Below, in pieces: positions 23,128 to 32,200 of a stretch of 36,155 bases of DNA. The notes under the pieces were generated by a model that ran no database searches, was not told the DNA's origin, and was given only the letters and a program-made list of their open reading frames with translations. The stretch's first letter is position 1. Every line of letters begins with the position of its first letter. The stretch is from CAYOKT01 sp964404605 (GTDB taxonomy: Bacteria > Electryoneota > Electryoneia > Electryoneales > Electryoneaceae): contig CAYOKT010000025.1 in assembly GCA_964404605.1 (NCBI GenBank), forward strand, positions 1 through 36,155, written 5' to 3'. Both the position numbers and the translations under genes were made by a program.

Positions 23128-24468
23128 ATGAAACGGGTGGCACTTGTGATCGTCTTCTCGCTGCTGTTTTCCGGTGCGCTGCTTGCGCAGGACGGGGCGG
23201 TCACGGGGACGGTAACCGATGAGGACGGCGCTGCGCTGCAGGGCGTTCGGGTGGTCCTGCACGGCGAGCATCACGGCGGCGGCCACGGCGGGATGATGGA
23301 TTCCCAGGCGTGGACGGACGAGACCGGCGGCTACCTGGTCGACGGGGTCGCGCCGGGAACCTACGAAGCGCGCGCGATGCTCTTCGGCTACGAGATGGAG
23401 GAGCAGGAGATCTCCGTACAGTCCGGCGAAACGGTCACCGTGGATTTCGTCCTCGCGGCGAACGACAGCGGTGGCGGCGGCGGGCATGAAGGCGGCCACT
23501 GGCGTCACCAGTGGGAGGAGGTCACCCTGCACGGGTGGACCATCGTCGAGGCGGAGGACGATGAGCACCCGATGATGGACTTCTACTACCTCGACGAGGA
23601 CAATGACGGTGTGGCGGAATACCGCCTCGGCTTCGGTCCCCCGTGGTACGAGCCGGAATCCGGCGCCCAGCGGCCGGAGCAGGGCGATGAGATCGACGTC
23701 GCCGGCGCCCTGGTGAGCATGTCCGGCATGGGCGGCATGCACTGGGAGGACGACCAACCGCTCGTCATGGTCTGGGAGTTGAACGGCGAGACCTGGTTCG
23801 AGCCGGACACCTCCGGGCATCACGGCGGCCATGGTGGCGGCTGGCATGACGGCCACGGCTGCTCCTTCGAGGAGCCCGAGATCGCCGCGGCCGAGGGATA
23901 CGTGATCGAGGACGACCTCGGCGGAATGCACGACCTGCTCTGGCTCGACACCGATGACGACGGCGGGATCGACTTCCGCCTCGACTTCGGCGCCCCGGAC
24001 TACGACCCGGGGAACGGCGCGGTACGGCCTGAGGACGGCGACTGGGTCGAGGTGCTCGGGGGACTCATCGAGGGCTGCCCCATCGCCCCGACCATCGTCG
24101 TGTACGAGCTGAACGGCATGTTCTGGCGCGAGCCGGGCGACACGACGGGCCTCGGTCCGGCGACGACCTCGGTGGGCGACGAGATCGAAGTCCGGGTCCT
24201 GCCGGTCGAACATATCGTGGTGAAGGCCTATCCCAATCCATTCAACCCTTCCACCACGCTCAAGGTCGCACTGCCCGAAGCCGGGAATGTGCGGGTCACG
24301 GTGTACGATGTGATCGGCAGGCAGGTGGCCGTGGTGTATGACGGCGCCGCTTCCGCCGGTGTGAACACCTTCCCGGTGAACGGCGGGAACTGGTCCTCGG
24401 GGGTCTACTTCGTCCGCGTCGAATCTTCCGCGGGCACCGCGGCGACAGCGATTCATCTCATGAAGTAA
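23128..24468 (+). CDS. Secreted His/Met-rich protein with duplicated acidic module and sorting domain
   Basis: A 446-aa exported protein with a signal peptide 1-21 (ending LLAQ). It has a carboxypeptidase-regulatory-like domain (about 22-110: GAVTGTVTDEDGAALQGVRV). Its loop carries HGEHHGGGHGGMM. Gly/His linkers follow (GGGHEGGHWRHQW, HHGGHGGGWHDGHG). Two copies of a ~60-residue module come next: FYYLDEDNDGVAEYRLGFG and LLWLDTDDDGGIDFRLDFG, each then with a 'RPE-GD-(I/V)-V-G' strand. The D-x-D-x-D-G loops look like calcium sites. The last ~80 residues (AYPNPFNPSTTL, VYDVIGRQVAVV) are the type A sorting/FlgD-Ig-like domain. I infer an outer-surface metal-binding protein of the copper response; the module itself I do not recognise. 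Confidence 0.8.
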   Translation: MKRVALVIVFSLLFSGALLAQDGAVTGTVTDEDGAALQGVRVVLHGEHHGGGHGGMMDSQAWTDETGGYLVDGVAPGTYEARAMLFGYEMEEQEISVQSGETVTVDFVLAANDSGGGGGHEGGHWRHQWEEVTLHGWTIVEAEDDEHPMMDFYYLDEDNDGVAEYRLGFGPPWYEPESGAQRPEQGDEIDVAGALVSMSGMGGMHWEDDQPLVMVWELNGETWFEPDTSGHHGGHGGGWHDGHGCSFEEPEIAAAEGYVIEDDLGGMHDLLWLDTDDDGGIDFRLDFGAPDYDPGNGAVRPEDGDWVEVLGGLIEGCPIAPTIVVYELNGMFWREPGDTTGLGPATTSVGDEIEVRVLPVEHIVVKAYPNPFNPSTTLKVALPEAGNVRVTVYDVIGRQVAVVYDGAASAGVNTFPVNGGNWSSGVYFVRVESSAGTAATAIHLMK

Positions 24469-24490
24469 GGTCGTGTCCCCCCCACGGCCG

Positions 24491-24536
24491 GGCCGGTGTC
24501 CTGTCTTCCACGACGGGGCGCCGGCCTCTTTCGTTT
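24491..24536 (+). terminator. Possible terminator of the metal operon
   Basis: GGCCGG (24491-24496) pairs with CCGGCC (24521-24526) over a 24-nt loop, then TCTTTCGTTT. The long loop makes this uncertain, but the position 22 bp after the last gene fits. Confidence 0.4.
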
Positions 24537-24603
24537 AGACGCCGGAGAGCAGGGTTCCTCCCCAATCTCGGGTTCCTCCGAGAGTGAGTACCAATCGCGA
24601 GAT

Positions 24604-24619
24604 TGTGATCACCATCACC
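24604..24619. promoter_or_regulatory. CRP/FNR-like site, one mismatch
   Basis: TGTGATCACCATCACC matches TGTGA-N6-TCACA except for the last base. It includes the palindrome GTGATCAC. Confidence 0.4.
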
Positions 24620-25025
24620 TGCCGCGAGAAAAGGCGGGAGAACATTATCACGTACAGGGATAGTGTCATTGCGCGTGATGGGGTTGGAGGCTCCCGTTGC
24701 GCGGAAACGGGAACACGGGGAGAGCACGGGTAACATCTTCGAGGATCGAGATTTGCGGTAAGGATCGGAGGGGCAGCTGGAACATGAATAAATAGTTTCT
24801 ACTCGTATTTCGACAGTCTCGTTGAAGCCCGCACCGTTTACGCGGGCACTCCTCACTGTGTACCCGCCCCCGAGGTTTGATCGCAGTCGCGAACCACTTC
24901 AAGTACCCCTGCACTCGCCTGGCGGATTGATGCCAGGGTTCTTCTTGACGCGTGAACAGGCCCATTTTTCCGTAGATTTCCGATGGAAGGTCCGGGTGCG
25001 CGGAGATACTCACCGTGACTTCTGA

Positions 25026-25041
25026 TGTGATTCAATTCACA
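25026..25041. promoter_or_regulatory. Perfect CRP-type palindrome
   Basis: TGTGATTCAATTCACA is an exact TGTGA-N6-TCACA site, 116 bp before the ATG at 25157. No clear -10 lies at the usual class II distance. Confidence 0.55.
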
Positions 25042-25077
25042 ATAATGTTGGTATTCTTCGGGTGATTCGCAGTGGTT

Positions 25078-25101
25078 TGGAAACCGCAGGGCGGGTTTCC
25101 A
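25078..25101 (+). promoter_or_regulatory. Leader hairpin before the giant secreted protein
   Basis: TGGAAACC (25078-25085) pairs perfectly with GGTTTCCA (25094-25101), 8-nt loop. It lies 55 bp before the ATG, in the probable 5' untranslated leader. Confidence 0.45.
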
Positions 25102-25156
25102 AGCGTACATCGGTGCATACAAGGAACAAGTGCGATAGAGGCGGGAGGAGAAGACC

Positions 25157-28100
25157 ATGAAGCGGCATGGATGGAGTCTCGCATCGGTTCTGCTCGCGGC
25201 GATGCTGGTGTTGGCCGCGGGGGGAACGGCTGTGGGGAGCACGATCACACCCCTCGAGCCCGGCATCGCTCCGACACCGGAGCAGAGGGCGTTTCTGGAG
25301 AGCCTGCCCTACCCGGTCATCGGGCGCGGTGAGGGGGACGTGGGTGTGAATACCGGCGCGCAGGACGCGGCCCTCGATGTCTACTTGCAGGACCAGGACA
25401 CCAACCCGGTCGCGGACGCGTTTGTCATGGCGATCAACGGCCCGGACACGCTGACCGCCACGACCGGCGCCGACGGAATCGCCCACTTCGACACCGTCCC
25501 CGCCGCTGTCTGGCTGGTTGACGCCTGGGCCCAGTTCTTCGTCGAGGTGTCGGACACGGTGATCGTCGATGACGACCAGGACCGCACCGGACCGGACCAG
25601 AAGGTGCTCACCGTCGACCTTCCGCCGCGCCCGGAAAACGTGCAGGTGACCACGGACCAGCCGTATCTCCACCTCACCTGGCCCCCGGTGGCGCCCCCTC
25701 CCGGGTACAGCGAAGTCCTCTATCTCGGCTACATCCTGGATGAGGAGGGGTTTCCGGTTCCCGAGCCGTTGACCACGGCCGATACGGCGATCGTCGGCCT
25801 TCTCGAGGAGACCGGGGTGCTGTACGGCTTCACCATCCAGGCGATGTTCCTGCCGGAGGGCGGCGGTGAGCCCTTGATGAGCGGCGGGTCGGACCCGGTG
25901 TACGGCGGTATCACCCCCTTCCCCGGCTACGAATGGATGCCGACGGAGTTCGACTGGGTGGAGCTGGCGGACGATCCGGACGCCCAGTACTGGGCGTTCA
26001 ACGATTCCTGGGATTCCGCCTGGATCGAATTTGTCGACACGACCGGCCAGGAGATGCTCTTCTACGACCACTATGTGCCGGGGATCAACATCTCGGGTGC
26101 GGGCCTGCTCTATTCGGGCGGGGAGGTCAATTTCCCGTTTTCGGAAGCCACCATGGAAGAATTGATCGCCCCCTTCGGCTCTGAACTGGAGTACAACCGG
26201 CAGGACGCCGCCGTGTACTCGGCGTTCAAGCCGGATCTCGGCTGCTGGGTGTTCGAGTGGTTCAGCCCCGACGCCCACGGCTCCGCGGAATGGCCGGTGG
26301 TGTTCGAGATCAAGTGGTTCACCACCGGTGAGATCGAGTTCCACTACCAGGTGGTGGGTGACCGCGTGCCCGGCGATCTCCTGATCGCCCTCGCGAGCGC
26401 CCAGATGGAGGGCTCACCGGGGTATGAGCCACTCGCGATTTACTGGGAAGGCAGCGGCTGGGTGCCGGGGGACGGAACCGCCCTGCGCTTCGAGCCCGGT
26501 GCCGGCACCTGGGCGAACCTGGAGGTGAATGTCACCGACGACCAGCTCGGGCTGCCGGCGACGGGGATCGAGGTGCTGCTCTCCACCGGGCAGGTGGACA
26601 CCACGGACAACAACGGCGTCGCCCGCTTCGAGTGGATTCCCCTCCACCTCGGTTCCGATGTGGAGGTCTCGATCGACAACCCGAATTACGAGCCCTTCAG
26701 CGAGGTCTTGCCTCTTGTCGAGGGAGAGAACTCCTTCGACGCGGTGCTCACGCCGATCATCGGTCCACCGTCAGGACTCGACTTCGACGGCTGGAGCAAC
26801 GACAGGATCATCCTCTATTGGAATCCTCCGAGCCACGCGGTGAACGAAGCGGACTCCTGGGCGCTGCATGATGGAATCGAAGCGGGATTCAACGTCGATG
26901 ACAGCCAGGAGGAGGTTGCCGAAGGGGTGCAGTACTCCGATTTCGAGATCGACGGGACCTACGACATCAACGGTGTCGAGTTGTACATCGGGCAGGTGAA
27001 CCAATTCAACCAGGCGGAGGCCCGTCTCGACATCTGGGATATCACCGATCCGCTCAACCCATTTCCACTCTATAGCTATTCCTGGTTTCCGACGAATGTG
27101 AACCAGTGGGAATACGTCCCCGTCGGGTTGAACGGACTGACCCATACCAACATCGCGGTCACCCTTGCCACCCCCGGCATGTTCGGTAGAGACCGTTACG
27201 ATGTCATGTGGGACAGTTATAACGACTACAACTGCGCAGTGAAGGTATTCAACGCGGATGGAGAGGGGGCCTGGGCCGACCTGAGCCAGGGGGCCATGGC
27301 GTGGGGCGATCCGCTGGTCACGACCTATGTCACGCTCCACGGCTCGTACATCAACGATCCGCGTGATCAATTCAACGGCGGGGATCTCCTGCCGAAAACA
27401 GGTTCCGCCGCCGACGGACCTCTCTCCCGCCGGGAGCAGTTGATCGCCTCCGGCGCGGCGGTGCAGGATGCCTGGGGCCGGTGGGCGCCGGTGGGCCGCT
27501 CCGTGCGCGCCGCCACGCCCATGCGCCCGGAGACCGCGCTGTCCGCGCGGCCTCATCTCACCTTCAACGGAGCGGGCGAGGGCGGCCTCGAACTCGACGA
27601 GTACACCCAGGACATCGTCTATTACAACATCTACCGGGACGGCCTGTTGCTGGATACCACGGCGGCCTACTCCGGCGACCTCAACTACGTCGACTCCACG
27701 ATCGTCGAGGGGCAGGAGTACGAGTACACGGTCGCGGCGGTGTACGATATCGAGGGGGTCCTGTCCGAGGGACCGCCCAGTGATCCGCTCCTCGCGATGG
27801 CCGCCATGCCGCCCGAACCGCCCACGCTCCTGCCGTTCAACATCAACGAAGTCCTGTTGCAGGTGATTGTGAGCTGGGATGCTCCACTGCTGAACGAGGA
27901 CAACACTCCGCTGACCGACCTCGCCGGCTACCGGGTCTACCGGAACGGCGAACTGGTCCAGGATATGCCGGAATCGATCACCACCATCACGGACGTTCTG
28001 CCCTACGGCGGATTCTTCGTCTATTCCCTCACCGCCTACGATGACGCCGGCATCGAGTCGGCTCCCGTCTTCGGCGAGCCCCAGTTCATCGGTGAGCCGG

Positions 28101-31100
28101 ACACCTTGTTCGATTTCGAGGCGGATGACGGCGGGTTCATCCCGGACGGTTTCGAGTGGGGCGCGCCGACCGCGGGACCCGACACGGCTTACAGCGGCGA
28201 CAACGTCTGGGGCACGAACCTCGACGGCGATTACGAGGATAACACCCTCTATACCCTCACCCTGCCCTCGCTCTACGTCGAGAACACCGATGCGATGATT
28301 TCCTTCTACGAGTGGCATGCCTTCGAGCCCTACTTCGACGGCGCCGCGGTCTTCGTCTCCACGGATGAGGGGCAGTCCTGGGAGTTGCTGGACTTCGATC
28401 CCGAATCCACCGAAGATGAGTGGTCCATCTACCATGATGAATACTGGGGCGGTCCCTACGGGAACCCGCTCTCGGATTACGGCCTGCCCGACAGCAGTTT
28501 CTTCCTCAGCGATTCGAGTCACGACGGTGACTGGGAGTTCCTGGGCGTTCACCTGGGCCGGTATGCCGGGCGCAACGTCCTCGTCCGTTTCGCCGCCGGC
28601 ACCGACATGGCGAACCACCTCTACACCGGGTGGTACCTCGATGATGTCGGGCTCTACAGCCTGTCGTTCAGCGGGTACGGAGACCTCTCCGGCGTCGTCA
28701 CCCGCAATGACACCGGCGAGCCGCTCGAGGGAGCGGTCGTCTCCATCGTCGAAATCAGCCGGAGCACGACCACCGGGGCGGACGGCAGCTACGAGTTCAC
28801 CGGCGTGCCTTCGGGCGACTACACCGTGACGGCTGAATCCGACGGGTTCAACGAGGCCGAGGCATCGGTGACCATTCCCACCGACGGAACGGCCACGCAG
28901 GACTTCGCCCTCCTGCACCCGGAGATCGCCGTCGATCCGGATCACCTCGACCTCTATGTCGTGCCCGGCGTGGAGGGGACCTTCGACCTCACGCTGACGA
29001 ACGACGGCGACGGTCCGCTCCATGTCGTCTCCTGGGTCACGGACAACGAGCATGGAGCCCCGGTGATGAAAGCCGATCCACCGGCTCGCCGCGAACCGGG
29101 CGAGTCGGATCTCGGCGCCCTGCGGGTGGTCGAGAAGAAGCCCATCCGTCCCTACGCCGGCCCGAGTGTGATGCGCTCGATCGCACAGCGCACCTCGGGT
29201 GAGCCCTTCGGGTATACTGTGGACGAGACGGTTGGAGAGGGTCTTTTCCTGAACACCTGGTTCCCGCTGCCGGGCGAAATGGGCGACTTGTTCGGCGTGG
29301 CCTACATGGACGGGTTCCTCTATGCGACGGATCCGGAATTCGGCGGCATCTTCATCATCGACCCCGAATCGGGCAACGTTGTCGGCGAGATCCCCACGCC
29401 CTGGGCGCCCGGCTACGAAGAGAATGGAGATATTTACCCGATAGGCCTCGAAGTGCACAACGGGCAACTCTGGATGGCGCAAGCCAACTGGGGCCAGAAT
29501 GCCGGTGAAGTCCTGCGCCTCGATCCCGAGGGAAATCCTGACATCTGGTTCTATGGCCAGCAGTACGGCTGGCCGCAAATGATCTTCGACATTGCCATCC
29601 CGCCGGATGCTTCCTCGATGTATTACACCTTCGGCATGGAGGGTTTCTTTTCGATCGGCGTGACGGATGCGCCGCTGTTCGAACATGGCGGCCCCGGCCA
29701 GCCATACCCGAGGGATATCATCATGCTGCCCGGGGCCACCGGTTTGACCTGGCATAACGGTTACCTGTGGGCGACGCAGTCCGTATTCATGCATGGAGAA
29801 GGGCAGGGGGCGCTGTTCAAGGTCAGTCCGGACGGGATGATCGTGAAAGGCTACGAGTTGCCTTTCCAGAGTCCCATTATCGGCGGACTCACCTTCGACG
29901 ATGAAGGGTATATCTGGGTGCTGGATGGGATGAACTTCATCTTCTATCGTCTCGAGCTGCAAGATGAGCCCGACTGGCTCTTCAGCATCACCGGCGAGCT
30001 GGAGGTGGATGCCGGTACTTCGGATGCCATGTCCTTCGGGTACAGCATCCCGGGAGAGACGCCGGAGATGACGGACCTCTTCGGCACCATCACCCTGATG
30101 AACAACTCGGCGGATTCGCCGCTGGATGTCCCGGTCGTGATTCATGTCGGCGCCGACTTCACCCACCGCGAGATGGTGCTCGAGCCGGGGTGGAACCTCG
30201 TCAGTCTCGACATGGCTCCGGTCGACCCGACCCTGCCCGCGATCTTCGCGGGGGCGCCCTCGCTGGTTCTCGTGAAGGACGGCGAGGGCCGGTTCTATGA
30301 CCCCGACACGGGGATCGACCAGATCGGGGAGTGGGATCCGCTCGCCGGGTACAAGGTGAAGGTGCTCGATCCGGAGGTGCTGCCCCTCGACGGCCACGAA
30401 CTTAACGAGCAGATTCCTATCGGGCTCGAAGACGGCTGGAGCATGGTCGCCTACCTGCCCGATGGTCCGATGCCTGCGCCGGACGCTCTCGAAAGCCTGG
30501 GTGAGGCGCTGATCATCGCCAAGATGGGCGATGGCCGGTTCTACCTGCCGGAATGGGGGTATGACGGCATCGGCGAGATCTGGCCCGGCGATGGGATCCA
30601 GCTCAAACTCGACGGACCGGCGACCCTCGTCTACCCGGAGGGCGGTGTGGCTCTTGCGAGTGCACCCGGCCGGGGCGGGATCGCCGCGCGCGTGGCGGCG
30701 GCGGTGCCGCGCCACTTCGAGACGGCTTCCGCGACGGGCGGCGACATGAGCCTCCTGCTGGCGGGCGTCATGGTGGACGACTCACCGCTGTCGCCGGGTG
30801 ACGAGGTGGAGATCCTCGATCCCCGCGGTGTGGTGGTCGCCTCCGGCGTCTGGAACGAGGAGGGCAGGCTCGGTCTCGCGGTCTGGGGCGATGATCCCGC
30901 CACAGAGGAGGTCGAGGGGCTGCAACCCGGCGAGCCCTTGAGCGCGCGGGTCTGGCTGGCGGAGGAGGATCTCGAGCTTCCCGTTTCGCTCAACGCGGGC
31001 GGTGAGCCGGTGATCTTCGCGAAGGACGGCATCGCGGTGGCGTCCGCCTCCGGCAGCCGGAGCAGCGTCATCCCGAGCGACTACTTCCTCGCGGCCAACT

Positions 31101-31354
31101 ACCCGAACCCGTTCAACCCGACGACGACCATCCGGTACGGCCTGCCGCAGGCGTCCAATGTGCGCCTCGAGGTGATCAACCTCCTCGGGCGCCATGTCGC
31201 CACGCTGGTCGACCGGCGGGAGAAGCCGGGGTACCACGCGGTGGTCTGGGACGGTCGCGATGATCGCGGCGAAACGGTGGCCAGCGGCGCCTACTTCTAC
31301 CGGATCATCGCCGGCGACTTTGTCCATATCCGCAAGATGGTGGTGATGAAATAA
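25157..31354 (+). CDS. Giant multidomain secreted protein with sorting domain
   Basis: A 2065-aa exported protein with signal peptide 1-28; GGGAGGAG is just upstream of the ATG. In order I see a first beta domain and an FN3-like domain (about 155-240). Next are a jellyroll-like region (about 256-440) and a carboxypeptidase-regulatory-like domain (about 455-540). Two FN3-like domains (GYRVYRNGEL) and a MAM-like domain (LFDFEADDGGF to GWYLDDVGLYSL) follow. Then come another regulatory-like domain (DLSGVVTRNDTGEPLEGAVV) and an NHL-like propeller (about 1370-1620). A 'GWNLVSLDM' repeat region, one WGDDP module (30794-30955) and a type A sorting/FlgD-Ig-like C-terminus (YPNPFNPTTTI, ending IRKMVVMK) complete it. 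No catalytic motif was recognised. It is probably a surface or matrix protein. Codon use is visibly more relaxed in the propeller part than elsewhere. Confidence 0.9.
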   Translation: MKRHGWSLASVLLAAMLVLAAGGTAVGSTITPLEPGIAPTPEQRAFLESLPYPVIGRGEGDVGVNTGAQDAALDVYLQDQDTNPVADAFVMAINGPDTLTATTGADGIAHFDTVPAAVWLVDAWAQFFVEVSDTVIVDDDQDRTGPDQKVLTVDLPPRPENVQVTTDQPYLHLTWPPVAPPPGYSEVLYLGYILDEEGFPVPEPLTTADTAIVGLLEETGVLYGFTIQAMFLPEGGGEPLMSGGSDPVYGGITPFPGYEWMPTEFDWVELADDPDAQYWAFNDSWDSAWIEFVDTTGQEMLFYDHYVPGINISGAGLLYSGGEVNFPFSEATMEELIAPFGSELEYNRQDAAVYSAFKPDLGCWVFEWFSPDAHGSAEWPVVFEIKWFTTGEIEFHYQVVGDRVPGDLLIALASAQMEGSPGYEPLAIYWEGSGWVPGDGTALRFEPGAGTWANLEVNVTDDQLGLPATGIEVLLSTGQVDTTDNNGVARFEWIPLHLGSDVEVSIDNPNYEPFSEVLPLVEGENSFDAVLTPIIGPPSGLDFDGWSNDRIILYWNPPSHAVNEADSWALHDGIEAGFNVDDSQEEVAEGVQYSDFEIDGTYDINGVELYIGQVNQFNQAEARLDIWDITDPLNPFPLYSYSWFPTNVNQWEYVPVGLNGLTHTNIAVTLATPGMFGRDRYDVMWDSYNDYNCAVKVFNADGEGAWADLSQGAMAWGDPLVTTYVTLHGSYINDPRDQFNGGDLLPKTGSAADGPLSRREQLIASGAAVQDAWGRWAPVGRSVRAATPMRPETALSARPHLTFNGAGEGGLELDEYTQDIVYYNIYRDGLLLDTTAAYSGDLNYVDSTIVEGQEYEYTVAAVYDIEGVLSEGPPSDPLLAMAAMPPEPPTLLPFNINEVLLQVIVSWDAPLLNEDNTPLTDLAGYRVYRNGELVQDMPESITTITDVLPYGGFFVYSLTAYDDAGIESAPVFGEPQFIGEPDTLFDFEADDGGFIPDGFEWGAPTAGPDTAYSGDNVWGTNLDGDYEDNTLYTLTLPSLYVENTDAMISFYEWHAFEPYFDGAAVFVSTDEGQSWELLDFDPESTEDEWSIYHDEYWGGPYGNPLSDYGLPDSSFFLSDSSHDGDWEFLGVHLGRYAGRNVLVRFAAGTDMANHLYTGWYLDDVGLYSLSFSGYGDLSGVVTRNDTGEPLEGAVVSIVEISRSTTTGADGSYEFTGVPSGDYTVTAESDGFNEAEASVTIPTDGTATQDFALLHPEIAVDPDHLDLYVVPGVEGTFDLTLTNDGDGPLHVVSWVTDNEHGAPVMKADPPARREPGESDLGALRVVEKKPIRPYAGPSVMRSIAQRTSGEPFGYTVDETVGEGLFLNTWFPLPGEMGDLFGVAYMDGFLYATDPEFGGIFIIDPESGNVVGEIPTPWAPGYEENGDIYPIGLEVHNGQLWMAQANWGQNAGEVLRLDPEGNPDIWFYGQQYGWPQMIFDIAIPPDASSMYYTFGMEGFFSIGVTDAPLFEHGGPGQPYPRDIIMLPGATGLTWHNGYLWATQSVFMHGEGQGALFKVSPDGMIVKGYELPFQSPIIGGLTFDDEGYIWVLDGMNFIFYRLELQDEPDWLFSITGELEVDAGTSDAMSFGYSIPGETPEMTDLFGTITLMNNSADSPLDVPVVIHVGADFTHREMVLEPGWNLVSLDMAPVDPTLPAIFAGAPSLVLVKDGEGRFYDPDTGIDQIGEWDPLAGYKVKVLDPEVLPLDGHELNEQIPIGLEDGWSMVAYLPDGPMPAPDALESLGEALIIAKMGDGRFYLPEWGYDGIGEIWPGDGIQLKLDGPATLVYPEGGVALASAPGRGGIAARVAAAVPRHFETASATGGDMSLLLAGVMVDDSPLSPGDEVEILDPRGVVVASGVWNEEGRLGLAVWGDDPATEEVEGLQPGEPLSARVWLAEEDLELPVSLNAGGEPVIFAKDGIAVASASGSRSSVIPSDYFLAANYPNPFNPTTTIRYGLPQASNVRLEVINLLGRHVATLVDRREKPGYHAVVWDGRDDRGETVASGAYFYRIIAGDFVHIRKMVVMK

Positions 31355-31357
31355 CTC

Positions 31358-31397
31358 CCGGTTCGGCGGGGCCGCGCTTGCGGCTCCGCCGAACCGG
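31358..31397 (+). promoter_or_regulatory. Very stable intercistronic hairpin
   Basis: An 18-bp stem with one G-U pair (31358-31375 with 31380-31397) closes on GCTT. It begins 4 bp after a stop codon. No T-tract follows, so it may act as a processing or stability element more than a terminator. Confidence 0.6.
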
Positions 31398-31420
31398 CTG
31401 GGAGTGTGGAGCGACTGAAC

Positions 31421-32170
31421 GTGTCCCGCGCCAAGCATACCCGAGTCCATCGAGCCCGCCGCGCCGTGCCGCCGGTGCTGGTCGCGGTGCTGCTCATGAC
31501 CGCGACTCCACGGCTTTTCGCCCAGCACTGGACGCCGCCCGAGCCGACCGGCGTGGACCACTCGCTGGCGGTCACGGCGGCCACGCTGGACGATCTGCCG
31601 TTGCAGCCGGGCGACGAGGTGGGTGTGTTCACCCCCTCGCTGCTGCTCGCCGGGGCGGGTGTCTGGCCGGCCGAGGGGGCGCTCGGAGTCGCCGTGTGGG
31701 GCGACGACCCGTTGACCACGGATGTGGTCGAGGGGTTCGCCGCCGGTGAGGCGATGACCTTCCGCGTCTGGATCGCCGCGGAGGAGGCGGAGCTGGCGGC
31801 GGAAGCCGCGTTCACCTCCGGCCCGGAGACCTTCCAGCCGGACGGTTATTCCACGCTGACCCTCGCGGCGCAGCATGTTTCCGCGCCGGAGCGCTCCGCC
31901 GCGCCGCTGCCGGGTGAGTTGCGCCTGGCCGCCTGGCCCAATCCGTTCAACCCGGCCGTGACCCTCGCCCTCCGGGGCGGGGAGGAGGGTTGGCGGGCGA
32001 GGGTGGTGGATCTCACCGGCCGCGCCGTGCGGCTTCTCCACGCGGAGGGGACCGTTGCGGTCTGGGATGGCCGGGGGGAGGATGGGCGGCCGGTCGCCTC
32101 CGGGGTGTACCTGGTGCACGGGTTGGGGCGGGCCGCCGGGGCCGCCGTGCGAATCGTGAAACTTGAGTGA
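31421..32170 (+). CDS. Short secreted WGDDP-module protein with sorting domain
   Basis: A 249-aa exported protein. I prefer the GTG at 31421 (TGGAG 9 nt upstream) over the GTG at 31406, whose GGGAG is only 1 nt away. The signal peptide is basic then hydrophobic (VPPVLVAVLLMTATPRLFAQ). The mature protein is essentially one WGDDP module (31607-31771). The sorting/FlgD-Ig-like end follows (WPNPFNPAVTLAL, WDGRGEDGRPVASGVYLVH). It is a minimal version of the C-terminal third of its giant upstream neighbour. The product is probably surface exposed; its function is unknown. Confidence 0.8.
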   Translation: MSRAKHTRVHRARRAVPPVLVAVLLMTATPRLFAQHWTPPEPTGVDHSLAVTAATLDDLPLQPGDEVGVFTPSLLLAGAGVWPAEGALGVAVWGDDPLTTDVVEGFAAGEAMTFRVWIAAEEAELAAEAAFTSGPETFQPDGYSTLTLAAQHVSAPERSAAPLPGELRLAAWPNPFNPAVTLALRGGEEGWRARVVDLTGRAVRLLHAEGTVAVWDGRGEDGRPVASGVYLVHGLGRAAGAAVRIVKLE

Positions 32171-32200
32171 GCCTGCGCGCTTCTTTCAAGGGGTGAAACG

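Larger units (their letters stand above)
24537..25156 (+). promoter_or_regulatory. 620-bp regulatory intergenic before the giant secreted protein
   Basis: No convincing gene; short frames on both strands show no protein-like pattern. The region is visibly less GC-rich than its neighbours. It contains a 10-bp direct repeat GGGTTCCTCC (24552-24561, 24570-24579) and an inverted pair CAATCTCG/CGAGATTG (24563-24570, 24598-24605). It also has two CRP/FNR-like palindromes and a hairpin near the start codon. Confidence 0.55.

Noticed and set aside
24666..25013. 115-codon minus-strand frame in the 0.6-kb intergenic
   Set aside because: No ribosome site, no protein-like pattern, and it overlaps regulatory repeats and palindromes.
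26771..30715. Long open frame of 1314 codons on the minus strand
   Set aside because: It is opposite the giant secreted protein, is rich in Arg/His/Asp/Val as expected for the antisense of GC-rich genes, and shows no domain. The + strand has clear domains and a sorting signal.
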